Origin: Streptomyces sp. NBC_01689
GTDB taxonomy: Bacteria; Actinomycetota; Actinomycetes; Streptomycetales; Streptomycetaceae
Direction: 5' to 3'
Assembly: GCF_036250675.1 (NCBI RefSeq)
Contig: NZ_CP109592.1
Coordinates: 5,580,001 to 5,644,000, forward strand
Length of the DNA stretch: 64,000 bases
Part shown: in pieces, positions 16,697-24,648 of the stretch
How positions within the stretch are numbered: the first letter of the stretch is position 1
Layout: each line of letters opens with the position of its first letter
The notes under the pieces: model-generated
Seen by the model: the letters and a program-made list of their open reading frames with translations, nothing else
Told to the model about the DNA's origin: nothing
Databases searched by the model: none
Program-made: the position numbers and the translations under genes

Positions 16697-18295
16697 GTGC
16701 GCGGTGACTTGGAGTGGGGCAGCGTCCCGGGGCTGATCCGGTCGGCGGCACGGCGGTTCGCGGACCACGAGGCCGTCGTCGAGGGCCGGACCCGCGTCAC
16801 GTACGCGGAGCTGGGCGCCCGCGTGGAACGCGCCGCGGCGGCCTGTCTCGCCGAGGGGGTGCGCACGGGCGACCGGGTCGCCGTCTGGGCACCGAACACC
16901 CTCGACTGGATCGTCAGCGCGCTCGGCGCGGTCTCGGCGGGCGCCGTCCTGGTCCCCCTCAACACCCGCTTCAAGGGCGCCGAGGCGGTGTACGTGCTGT
17001 CCCGGAGCCGGGCGCGACTGCTCTTCGTGACGGGGACGTTCCTCGGGACCTCGTACGTGGCCGCACTGCGCCGCGCGGCGGGCGAGGGGGACGGCCCCGG
17101 CCCGCTGCCCGGCCTCCCGCACCTGGAGCAGGTGGTGGTGCTGTCGGACGACGCCCCCGCCGACTTCCTCACCTGGAAGGATTTCCTGGCCGCCGGGGAC
17201 GCGGTCGGGCCGGAGCGGACCCGGGAGCGCGCGGAGTCCGTGGCGGGCACCGCTGCGTCCGACATCGTCTTCACCTCGGGGACGACGGGACGGCCCAAGG
17301 GCGCGGTGATCACGCACGCGCAGAGTCTGCGGGGCTACGCGATCTGGAGCGAACTGGCGGGCCTGCGCGCGGGCGACCGCTATCTGATCGTGAACCCCTT
17401 CTTCCACACCTTCGGCTACAAGGCGGGGGTGCTGGCCTGCCTGATGCGCGGCGCGACCATGGTCCCGCAGTCCGTGTTCGACGTGGACACGGTGCTGGCG
17501 AACGTGGCGGCCGAGCGCATCTCGGTCCTCCCCGGACCGCCCACGCTCCACCAGTCCCTCCTGGACCATCCGTCCCGGGACGCCTACGACCTGTCGGCGC
17601 TGAGGCTGGTGGTGACGGGTGCCGCGGTGGTGCCCCTGCGGCTGGTGGAGCGGCTGAGGTCGGAGCTGAGGATCGCCGCCGTGCTCACCGCGTACGGGCT
17701 CTCCGAGGCGAGCGGGATCGTCACCATGTGCCGCCGGGGCGACGAGCCCGCCGTGATCGCCTCCACCTCGGGGCGGGCGATCCCGGACACCCAGGTCCGG
17801 GTGGTGGACGCGGCCGGGGTGCCGGTGGCCCCCGGCACCCCGGGCGAGGTACTGGTCCGCGGCTTCAACGTGATGGGGGGCTACTTCGAGGACCCGGCGG
17901 CCACGGCGGCGGTCCTGGCGCCGGACGGCTGGCTGCGCACCGGCGACGTGGGTGTCCTCGACGCGGCCGGGAACCTGCGCATCACCGACCGGATCAAGGA
18001 CATGTTCATCGTCGGCGGGTTCAACGCCTACCCCGCGGAGATAGAACAACTCCTGGGCCTGCACCCGGACGTGTCGGACGTGGCGGTGGTCGGGGTGCCG
18101 GACGGGCGGCTGGGCGAGGTCGGCAGGGCCTACGTCGTACGGCGCCCGGGCGCCGAACTGACCGGCGGTGACCTGATCGCCTGGTCCCGCCGCGAGATGG
18201 CCAACTTCAAGGTCCCCAGGACGGTCGAGTTCGTGACCGAACTCCCGCGGAACGCGAGCGGGAAGGTGGTGAAGGGGGAGCTGCGGGGGCGGTGA
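16697..18295 (+). CDS. Acyl-CoA synthetase (AMP-forming, FadD-like)
   Basis: A 532-residue ANL-superfamily ligase. The phosphate-binding loop reads VFTSGTTGRPKGAV, the A5 motif TAYGLSEASG, the A7 motif WLRTGDVG, and the hinge and C-terminal motifs RIKDMFIVGGFNAYPAEIE and ASGKVVKGEL, with the catalytic Lys in the last. It activates a carboxylic acid to its CoA ester through an acyl-AMP and would start the pathway served by the dehydrogenase, hydratase and thiolases. The start is the GTG at 16697, preceded by GGGGAGG; the frame is open far upstream but antisense to the thiolase operon. Dyad 5 precedes it. Confidence 0.92.
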   Translation: MRGDLEWGSVPGLIRSAARRFADHEAVVEGRTRVTYAELGARVERAAAACLAEGVRTGDRVAVWAPNTLDWIVSALGAVSAGAVLVPLNTRFKGAEAVYVLSRSRARLLFVTGTFLGTSYVAALRRAAGEGDGPGPLPGLPHLEQVVVLSDDAPADFLTWKDFLAAGDAVGPERTRERAESVAGTAASDIVFTSGTTGRPKGAVITHAQSLRGYAIWSELAGLRAGDRYLIVNPFFHTFGYKAGVLACLMRGATMVPQSVFDVDTVLANVAAERISVLPGPPTLHQSLLDHPSRDAYDLSALRLVVTGAAVVPLRLVERLRSELRIAAVLTAYGLSEASGIVTMCRRGDEPAVIASTSGRAIPDTQVRVVDAAGVPVAPGTPGEVLVRGFNVMGGYFEDPAATAAVLAPDGWLRTGDVGVLDAAGNLRITDRIKDMFIVGGFNAYPAEIEQLLGLHPDVSDVAVVGVPDGRLGEVGRAYVVRRPGAELTGGDLIAWSRREMANFKVPRTVEFVTELPRNASGKVVKGELRGR

Positions 18296-18350
18296 GGAGT
18301 TCGGTTCCGGCTCCAGGGGTGGAGCCGACGCGGCCGCTCCTGGATGGACA

Positions 18351-18387
18351 CGGCGAGGGGGCCGAGCTCGGCCCGGCCCCCTCGCCG
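18351..18387. terminator. Strong hairpin between convergent ligase and peptide gene
   Basis: CGGCGAGGGGGCC and its perfect 13-bp complement flank an 11-base loop. It sits between convergent genes and can serve both directions. Confidence 0.7.
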
Positions 18388-18403
18388 GGATACGACCGCC
18401 GGA

Positions 18404-18550
18404 TCAGGTCGCGTGGACGTTGTCCGTGGTGACGGGGACGTCCGTGGCGTGGACGTTGGCGAATGCAGGGACCGACGTGCCGATCGCAGCCGCAGCCGCA
18501 GCCGGAGCCGCGAACGCGACCGTGATCAGGGCCTTCTTGGTGCGGGTCAT
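18404..18550 (-). CDS. Small secreted peptide with AfsS-like NVHAT repeats
   Basis: A 48-residue product. Residues 1-31 are a clear export signal: MTRTKK, a long Ala-rich hydrophobic core, and a likely signal-peptidase site after AFA. The remaining 17 residues, NVHATDVPVTTDNVHAT, hold two NVHAT units, the second preceded by Asp, close to the DNTHVT units of AfsS encoded 180 bases away. AGGAG lies 7 bases before the ATG. Two strong inverted repeats, at 18584-18601 and 18608-18632, precede the gene, and hairpins bound it on both sides, so it looks like an independent, regulated transcript. The function is unknown. An exported relative of AfsS, possibly a signal or cell-surface peptide, is the most interesting reading; common descent is inferred from the repeat only. 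Confidence 0.75.
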   Translation of the reverse strand: MTRTKKALITVAFAAPAAAAAAIGTSVPAFANVHATDVPVTTDNVHAT

Positions 18551-18583
18551 TCCGACTCCTGTTGAGGGGACTCTCGAACTCCC

Positions 18584-18601
18584 CGTGACGCGAGCGTCAC
18601 G
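18584..18601. promoter_or_regulatory. Perfect dyad CGTGACGC-GA-GCGTCACG in peptide-gene leader
   Basis: These 8-bp arms with a 2-base centre lie 34-51 bases upstream of the peptide start. Flanking CCC and GGGG could extend the stem in RNA. It could be a protein operator or a 5'-leader hairpin. Confidence 0.6.
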
Positions 18602-18607
18602 AGGGGC

Positions 18608-18632
18608 AACTGTTCGAGTGGTTCGAACAGTT
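18608..18632. promoter_or_regulatory. Perfect dyad AACTGTTCGA-N5-TCGAACAGTT
   Basis: The 10-bp arms with a 5-base centre lie 58-82 bases before the peptide start, where the promoter should be. The AT content is higher than in the surroundings. It is probably an operator. Confidence 0.6.
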
Positions 18633-18665
18633 TGAGTCGAAGGTTGACCGGAACCGTCCTCCCGG

Positions 18666-18720
18666 CACACGTCAGCCGCGACGGCTCCCCCTCCGCGCCG
18701 CCGCGGCTGATCCCCGTGTG
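18666..18720. terminator. Terminator after afsS
   Basis: TCAGCCGCG (18672-18680) pairs with CGCGGCTGA (18702-18710), and the outer CACACG/CGTGTG extends the stem. It lies just beyond the afsS stop. Confidence 0.6.
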
Positions 18721-18730
18721 AAATGAAGGT

Positions 18731-18937
18731 CTAGCTGGGCTCGGACGTCACATGCGTGTTGTCCGGGGTGGCCTCGCCCTCGCCGTCGTCGCCGACCTCG
18801 GTGACGTGGGTGTTGAGCGGCTTGATCGGGCTGCTCGTCACATGCGTGTTCAGCGGCGTGATGTCCTCGCCGGCCTCCGCGTCGGTGACGTGGGTGTTGT
18901 CCGGCTCGACAACCGGCTCGTTCTCGGTCGTGCTCAT
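18731..18937 (-). CDS. afsS: AfsS, small sigma-like activator of secondary metabolism
   Basis: A 68-residue acidic protein directly downstream of afsR on the same strand. It has four copies of a (D/L)NTHVT unit, beginning near residues 13, 29, 41 and 59. AfsS of S. coelicolor is a 63-residue protein with three such repeats (DNHxT type); it is the target of phosphorylated AfsR and raises antibiotic production by an unresolved mechanism. GGGGAGGAAGC stands just before the ATG. The promoter region carries an 11-bp direct repeat (19118-19137) at the place expected for AfsR. The fourth repeat is the unusual point. Identity rests on the repeats, size and synteny. Confidence 0.93.
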   Translation of the reverse strand: MSTTENEPVVEPDNTHVTDAEAGEDITPLNTHVTSSPIKPLNTHVTEVGDDGEGEATPDNTHVTSEPS

Positions 18938-19117
18938 GGTGCTTCCTCCCCTTTGGCGGGACCAACTGGACTGCAGGTGGCCCGCCCGGACACTCCCCCG
19001 TGGGTGACCGGGCGGGCCACTCGGGTCGCCCAGCCTAGACTTCGAGCGCGGCGACCTCACCGGCGGTCCGTCTGCCCCCCGACGCGACGGATCGACAAGC
19101 AAGAGACTGCCGGGTCG

Positions 19118-19137
19118 CGATAAACGAACGATGAACG
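19118..19137 (-). promoter_or_regulatory. Probable AfsR/PhoP-type direct repeats upstream of afsS
   Basis: On the minus strand CGTTCATCG is followed 11 bp later by CGTTTATCG (8 of 9 identical). AfsR and PhoP, both OmpR-type binders, recognise 11-bp direct repeats in the afsS promoter of S. coelicolor. Confidence 0.7.
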
Positions 19138-19150
19138 CCCTGGCGGGCTT

Positions 19151-22105
19151 CTAGACAGCCGCGATCGGGGTGAGGAGGGAACGCACCTCCGTGGCCTCCG
19201 GGGAGTCCAGCTTCTCGTAGATGTCGAGGGCCTCGCGCCAGCAGACCTGAGCCCGGCCGGAGTGGCCGATCCCGTCGAGCGCCTTGCCCAGCACCGTGAG
19301 GACGTTGCCACGCCGCCATTCGCCACCGATGCCCCGCAGGACCGTGAGCGCCATCTCGGCGTTGCCCGCCGCCCGCGTGGGCTGGTGCGCCTCCAGGTCG
19401 ACCTCCGCGAGGCGGCACAGGGCCATCCCCTCCCACAGACGCTGGCGGCTGTCACGGAAGATCCGCAGCGCCTCCTCCAGTTGCTCCACGGCGGTGGAGT
19501 GCTGTCCGCTCCTGCCGAGCGCCATCCCGAGCGCGTAACGGCCGTTCGCCACGCGGAGGGAGTGGCCCAGCGTCTCGTAGATCTCCGTCCCCTGGCGGGC
19601 GAGGATGACGGCCGACTCCGCGCGCTCCGTGACCAGGTGAAGACGCGAAAGGTTGCACAGCGAGCTGGCCGAGCCCGGCAGGTCGCCACAGTCGCGGAAC
19701 TCCTCGATGGCTCGGTTGAAGTTCCTCTCGGCGTCCTCGTGGCGGCTCTGGTAGAAGGCGATGCTCCCGAGGATGTTCGCCGCCCAGCACAACGGCAGCG
19801 GGTCCTCGGCGGACTCGGCGAGCCGGAGCGCCTGCTGCGCCTCCTGGTCGGCCTGGTCGAAGAGGCCGGAGAAGAGACGCGCGTTACTCAGGACCACGCA
19901 GGCCCGGCCCTCCGCACGGACGTCCGACGCGGCGCGGGCGGCGTCGCGCAGGGTGGTGGCGACCTCCTCGTACTCCTTCGCGTTGGCTCCCGACTCGGCC
20001 AGGTCGACCGCGGCCCACAGGAGGTCGACAGCACGCCGCAGGGTTGCCGCGCCGGCGGACTGCCGCACACAGGCGAGAAGGGGCACGGCTTCGGAGTAGA
20101 GCCAGTCCCAGGCTCCCTTGCGGTGCGGGAAGACCAAGCCCGGAGTGCTGGTGGGCTGCAGATGCTCCGTCAGCCGGTCGCCGGGCCGCTCGATCGCGTA
20201 CACCCCCGCCGTCGTCGCCAGATAGAAATCCAGCAGCCGCGACAGCGCCGCGTCGCGCTCGCTCGGTGGCTGTTCGTCGCGTTCGGCGCAGGCGCGGGCG
20301 TAGAGGCGGACCAGGTCGTGGTAGCGGTAGCGGCCGGGGGCGGCGGACTCCAGGAGGGAGGTGTCGACGAGGGACTCAAGGAGGTCCTCGGTGTCCTCGG
20401 CGGGCAGGGCGAGGACGGCGGCCGCGGCGGCCAGCGAGATGTCCGGGCCGTCCGCGAGGCCCAGCAGCCGGAAGGCGCGGGCCTGGGCCGGCTCCAGCTG
20501 GCCGTAGCCGAGCTCGAAGGTGGCCTTGACGGCGAGGTCGCCGGCCTGGAGCTCGTCGAGGCGGCGGCGCTCGTCGCCGAGCTTCGCGGCCAGCACCGAG
20601 ACCGTCCAGGTGCGGCGGGCGGCCAGCCGGGACGCGGCGATGCGGATCGCGAGCGGGAGGAAACCGCAGGCGGCGACGACGTCGAGGGCCGCCTCGCGCT
20701 CCGACGCCACCCGCTCCTGTCCGACGATCCTGGTGAAGAGCTGGAGGGCCTCCTCGGGCGACATCACGTCGAGGTCCACCAGATGGGCACCGGCCAGGTC
20801 CACCATCCGCACCCGGGACGTCACCAGGGCCGCGCAGCCCTCCATGCCGGGGAGCAGCGGGCGCACCTGGGCGGCGTCCCGGGCGTTGTCCAGCAGCACC
20901 AGGACCCGGCGGCCGTCGAGGACCGAGCGGTAGAGCGCCGCGCGTTCCTCCAGGGAGTCGGGGATGGAGGAGGCCGGAGTGCCCAGGGCTCGCAGGAAGG
21001 AGCCGAGCACCGTCTCCGGCTCCGCCGCCCGCTGCCCGGCGCCCTGGAGGTCGACGTAGAGCTGTCCGTCGGGGAAGGCGGCCCGTGCCCGGTGGGCGAC
21101 GTGCACGGCGAGGGTCGTCTTGCCCACGCCGCCGATGCCCGCGAGCGCCGAGACCGCCATCACCCGGCCCTCCTCGGTGGAGGCGGCGGCGAGGACGTCA
21201 CTGAGTTCCTGGACGAAGGCGGCGCGGCCGGTGAAGTCGGTGACCGTGGCCGGGAGCTGGGCCGGGCGGATGGGCGCCGCCACGGGCTCCGCGGCCGGGG
21301 CGGACGGCTCGGCGAGTCCCGGGTCCGCCTGGAGGATGCGCTGCTGGAGTTCCTTCAGGCCCGCGCGCGGGTCGACGCCCAGTTCGTCGGCGAGCAGCCG
21401 GCGGGTGTCGGCGTAGACGGCGAGGGCCTCGGCCTGGCGTCCGCTCCGGTACAGCGCCAGCATGAGCAGTTCGCGCAGCCGCTCCCGGAGGGGGTGCGCG
21501 GCGGTCAGCGCGGTGAGCTCGGACACCGCCTCGGCGTGGCAGCCCTGCTCCAGGTCCATGTCGAGCCTGGACTCCAGGAGTTGGAGGCGCCATTCCTCCA
21601 GGCGGGCCCGCTGGGTGTCCGCGTACGGGCCCGGCACGCTCGCCAGGGGTTCGCCGTCCCACAGGACGAGCGCCCGGTTCAGCAGCTCGCGGGCGAGGCC
21701 GAGGTCGCCCGAGTGCTTGGCCTTCTCCGCGTCGGCGGATATCTCCTGGGCCTCGGCGAGGTCCAGCGTGCCCGCGCCCTCGGACAGTCGGATCGCGTAG
21801 CCGCCCGACTCGCTGATCAGCACGCCCGGGTCGAGCGCCTTGCGGAGCCGGGAGGCGTAGGTGCGGACGGCGGCGAGTGCCTGCGAGGGGGGTTCGTCGC
21901 CCCACAGGGCGTCGATCAGCTCGCCGGACGTGGCGGTCCGGCCCTCCCGCAGCAACAACGCCGCCAGCAGCGCGCGTTGCTGGGGGGAACCGGTGGGAAG
22001 CGTCTCCCCGCCGCGCCAGGCGCGCACCGGTCCGAGCACGCTGAAGCGCAACGCCGCCGATTCCTCGGGACGCCGCTGCTCCGGCACTCGCGGTACACCG
22101 TCCAT
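19151..22105 (-). CDS. afsR: AfsR, SARP-NTPase-TPR global regulator
   Basis: A 984-residue protein. Domains in order: OmpR-like SARP DNA-binding domain (about 20-107), bacterial transcriptional activation domain (about 115-260), an NB-ARC-type NTPase starting near 290 with Walker A GIGGVGKTT (323-331) and Walker B RRVLVLLDNA, a winged-helix segment, and C-terminal TPR repeats (about 640-980). Length, N-terminus (MDGVPRVPEQRR) and order match AfsR of S. coelicolor (993 residues). Phosphorylated by AfsK and other kinases, AfsR binds the afsS promoter and stimulates transcription; its ATPase activity is needed in vivo. afsS lies 213 bases downstream. The catabolic genes that follow are divergent and appear to be separately controlled by dyad 6. 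Confidence 0.95.
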   Translation of the reverse strand: MDGVPRVPEQRRPEESAALRFSVLGPVRAWRGGETLPTGSPQQRALLAALLLREGRTATSGELIDALWGDEPPSQALAAVRTYASRLRKALDPGVLISESGGYAIRLSEGAGTLDLAEAQEISADAEKAKHSGDLGLARELLNRALVLWDGEPLASVPGPYADTQRARLEEWRLQLLESRLDMDLEQGCHAEAVSELTALTAAHPLRERLRELLMLALYRSGRQAEALAVYADTRRLLADELGVDPRAGLKELQQRILQADPGLAEPSAPAAEPVAAPIRPAQLPATVTDFTGRAAFVQELSDVLAAASTEEGRVMAVSALAGIGGVGKTTLAVHVAHRARAAFPDGQLYVDLQGAGQRAAEPETVLGSFLRALGTPASSIPDSLEERAALYRSVLDGRRVLVLLDNARDAAQVRPLLPGMEGCAALVTSRVRMVDLAGAHLVDLDVMSPEEALQLFTRIVGQERVASEREAALDVVAACGFLPLAIRIAASRLAARRTWTVSVLAAKLGDERRRLDELQAGDLAVKATFELGYGQLEPAQARAFRLLGLADGPDISLAAAAAVLALPAEDTEDLLESLVDTSLLESAAPGRYRYHDLVRLYARACAERDEQPPSERDAALSRLLDFYLATTAGVYAIERPGDRLTEHLQPTSTPGLVFPHRKGAWDWLYSEAVPLLACVRQSAGAATLRRAVDLLWAAVDLAESGANAKEYEEVATTLRDAARAASDVRAEGRACVVLSNARLFSGLFDQADQEAQQALRLAESAEDPLPLCWAANILGSIAFYQSRHEDAERNFNRAIEEFRDCGDLPGSASSLCNLSRLHLVTERAESAVILARQGTEIYETLGHSLRVANGRYALGMALGRSGQHSTAVEQLEEALRIFRDSRQRLWEGMALCRLAEVDLEAHQPTRAAGNAEMALTVLRGIGGEWRRGNVLTVLGKALDGIGHSGRAQVCWREALDIYEKLDSPEATEVRSLLTPIAAV

Positions 22106-22293
22106 CGCTGTCCCCCTGCCGAACCGTCAGTACAACGAGGCCAGTTTGCCTTGTTCATGGCGGATGCGTCAGCCGTGCGAGACGGCGATCACAGCCGCGC
22201 GCCCGAGGCGGTCGCGGAAGATCACACATCCCTCACACGCTCTCCGCACACGTTCGCACAGAGTCATGGGTTCCCGGGAGCGCTTCCAGACAG

Positions 22294-22308
22294 CTGACGG
22301 GTCGTCAG
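22294..22308. promoter_or_regulatory. Regulon dyad 6: CTGACG-GGT-CGTCAG
   Basis: A perfect 6+6 repeat followed by AT, 21 bases before the amidohydrolase ATG and in the divergent region with afsR. Confidence 0.78.
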
Positions 22309-22329
22309 ATCGGCGCTACCGTGGGCCGT

Positions 22330-23589
22330 ATGGAGACCACCCAGACCCCTTCGACCGCCTCCGACTTCCCCAGGATCATCTCGGTGGACGACCACACCGT
22401 GGAGCCCCCGGGCGTCTGGCGGGACCGCCTCCCGTCGAGGTACCGGGACACCGGCCCCCGCATCGTCCGCGCGCCGCTGAAGGAGATGACCTTCCTCGGC
22501 GGCAGGTTCGCCCCGGTGATGGGACGGCCGGGCGACGACGGGCCGGTCGGGGACTGGTGGGTGTACGAGGACCTGCACCGGCCGCTGACCCGCCTCGACA
22601 CCGCCGTCGGGTACGACAGGGACGAGATACGCCTGGAGGTCATCACGTACGAGCAGATGCGCCCCGGCTCGTACGACGTCCCCCAGCGGCTGGCCGACAT
22701 GGACGTCAACCACGTCCAGTCCGCGCTGTGCTTCCCGACCTTCCCGCGCTTCTGCGGACAGACGTTCACCGAGGCCAAGGACCGTGAGCTCGGACTGCTC
22801 TCGGTGCGGGCCTACAACGACTGGATGGTGGAGGAGTGGTGCGGCCCGCAGGCCGCCGGGCGTCTCGTCCCGCTCACCCTCGTCCCGCTGTGGGACCCCG
22901 TGCTCGCGGCCGACGAGGTGCGCCGCAACGCGGCCCGTGGTGTGCGCGCGGTCGCCTTCTCGGAGATCCCGCCGCACCTCGGACTGCCCTCCGTGCACAC
23001 CGACGACTGGGATCCCTTCCTCGCGGCCTGCGACGAGACCGGCACGGTCGTCGCCATGCACATCGGCTCCAGCAGCAGGATGCCGTCGACCTCGGCCGAC
23101 GCCCCGCCCGCCGTCGGGTCGACCATCACCTTCGCCAACTGCTGCTTCTCGATGGTGGACTGGCTGATGAGCGGCAAGTTCGAGCGCTTCCCGAACCTGC
23201 GGGTGATGTACGCCGAGGGCCAGATCGGCTGGATCCCGTACATCCTGGAACGCGCCGACGTGGTGTGGGAGGAGAACCGCGGCTGGGGCGGTGTCGCCGA
23301 CAAGGTCCACCGTCCGCCGTCCGAGCTCTTCGCCGGGCATGTCTACGGCTGCTTCTTCGACGACGCCTTCGGGCTGAGGAACCTCGACTCCATCGGGGTC
23401 GCGAACGTCCTGTACGAGACCGACTACCCGCACTCCGACTCGACCTGGCCGAAGTCCCGCGAGGTCGGCGAGGCCCAGATGGGCCATCTCGCCCCGGACG
23501 TGGTCGAGCGGATCGTACGGGGCAACGCGATCGAGCTGCTGGGCCTGACGGAGGACGGCCTGTGGCCGGGTCCGGGCGGTGCCCGGTGA
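22330..23589 (+). CDS. Amidohydrolase-2 family metal-dependent hydrolase/decarboxylase
   Basis: A 419-residue TIM-barrel protein of the amidohydrolase-2 group. It opens with IISVDDHTVEPPGVW, where Asp and His begin the metal site, continues with VVAMHIGSSSRMPSTSADAP, and ends with NVLYETDYPHSDSTWPKS, whose Asp-His supply further ligands. Relatives are hydrolases or non-oxidative decarboxylases of aromatic or cyclic acids (ACMS/gamma-resorcylate decarboxylase type). The ATG at 22330 is used; an in-frame GTG at 22321 is possible. Its stop overlaps the GTG of the LLM gene, so the two are coupled. Dyad 6 precedes it and marks it as a member of the regulon. Confidence 0.85.
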   Translation: METTQTPSTASDFPRIISVDDHTVEPPGVWRDRLPSRYRDTGPRIVRAPLKEMTFLGGRFAPVMGRPGDDGPVGDWWVYEDLHRPLTRLDTAVGYDRDEIRLEVITYEQMRPGSYDVPQRLADMDVNHVQSALCFPTFPRFCGQTFTEAKDRELGLLSVRAYNDWMVEEWCGPQAAGRLVPLTLVPLWDPVLAADEVRRNAARGVRAVAFSEIPPHLGLPSVHTDDWDPFLAACDETGTVVAMHIGSSSRMPSTSADAPPAVGSTITFANCCFSMVDWLMSGKFERFPNLRVMYAEGQIGWIPYILERADVVWEENRGWGGVADKVHRPPSELFAGHVYGCFFDDAFGLRNLDSIGVANVLYETDYPHSDSTWPKSREVGEAQMGHLAPDVVERIVRGNAIELLGLTEDGLWPGPGGAR

Positions 23590-24548
23590 CCGGGGACGGG
23601 CTCCGGACGCCCGCGGCCGCGGACGGGCCGCTGAGCTACGGCATCCAGCTCCCCGTCCAGTCGCAGAGCACCCTGTACGCCGAGCGGTGGGAGGCGGGCG
23701 CGGGTCCGGCCGAGCTGGTCGCGGTCGCCCGTGCCGCGGACCGCGGCGGCTTCGCGTACGTGGCGGTCTGCGACCACGTAGCCGTCCCTCGGCGGCTCGC
23801 GGAGGCCATGAGCACGGTCTGGTACGACCCGGTGGCCACCCTCGGCTTCCTGGCGGGCGTGACCGGACGGGTTCGGCTGCTCAGCCATGTCGCGGTCGTC
23901 GGTCTGCGGCACCCGCTCGTCACGGCCAAGCAGTACGCCACCCTCGACCACCTCAGCGGCGGCCGGCTGATCCTCGGGGTCGGCGCCGGGCACGTCCGCG
24001 AGGAGTTCGACGCGGTGGGGGCGGACTTCCGGCACCGGGGCGCGGTGCTCGACGAGTCCATCGACGCGCTGCGGGCGGCGCTGGGGCCGGACGAGTTCCC
24101 CGAGCACCACGGGAAGCTCTACGACTTCGCCGGGCTCGGCCAGCGCCCCCGGCCGGCCCAGCCGCACGTGCCCCTGTGGGTCGGCGGCTCCTCGCCCGCC
24201 GCCGTGCGCAGGGCCGCGCTGAAGGCGGACGGCTGGCTGCCGCAGGGCGACCCGCGCGAGCGGCTGCCGGAGCAGATCGCCACGCTGCGGCGGCTGCGCG
24301 AGGAAGCGGGGGTCCGCGCCCCGCTCACGGTGGGGGCCATCACCGAGCCCCTGTACGTGGGCGAGCCGGGCTGGGCGACCGGGCGGCGCACGCTCAGCGG
24401 GCCGCCCGAGGTCCTCGCCGCGTCGCTGCGGGAGTACCGCGCGATGGGGGTGGACCAGATCCAGGTGCGGTTCCGGTCGCGCGGGAGCGGTGAACTTGTC
24501 GACCAGATGGACGCGTTCGGCGCGGAGGTGGCACCGCTGCTCGGCTGA
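23586..24548 (+). CDS. LLM-class flavin/F420-dependent oxidoreductase
   Basis: A 320-residue luciferase-like TIM barrel: YVAVCDHVAVPRRLAEAM, VGLRHPLVTAKQYATLDHLSGGRLILGVGAGHVREEF and PLWVGGSSPAAVRRAA are typical of the group, which uses FMNH2 or F420. The DHLSGGR(L)xLGVGxG segment resembles F420-dependent dehydrogenases and reductases, but the cofactor is not settled by sequence. The GTG start overlaps the amidohydrolase stop. The SDR gene follows after 100 bases. Confidence 0.88.
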   Translation: MTGDGLRTPAAADGPLSYGIQLPVQSQSTLYAERWEAGAGPAELVAVARAADRGGFAYVAVCDHVAVPRRLAEAMSTVWYDPVATLGFLAGVTGRVRLLSHVAVVGLRHPLVTAKQYATLDHLSGGRLILGVGAGHVREEFDAVGADFRHRGAVLDESIDALRAALGPDEFPEHHGKLYDFAGLGQRPRPAQPHVPLWVGGSSPAAVRRAALKADGWLPQGDPRERLPEQIATLRRLREEAGVRAPLTVGAITEPLYVGEPGWATGRRTLSGPPEVLAASLREYRAMGVDQIQVRFRSRGSGELVDQMDAFGAEVAPLLG

Positions 24549-24648
24549 ACCGCGGGGCCGCCCCGCCGGGGCAGCCGCACCGGCCGCCGGGTGGACGGGC
24601 GGTGGGGAGGGGCGGCGTGGATTGTCGGACACGACCAGGGAGACGGAC

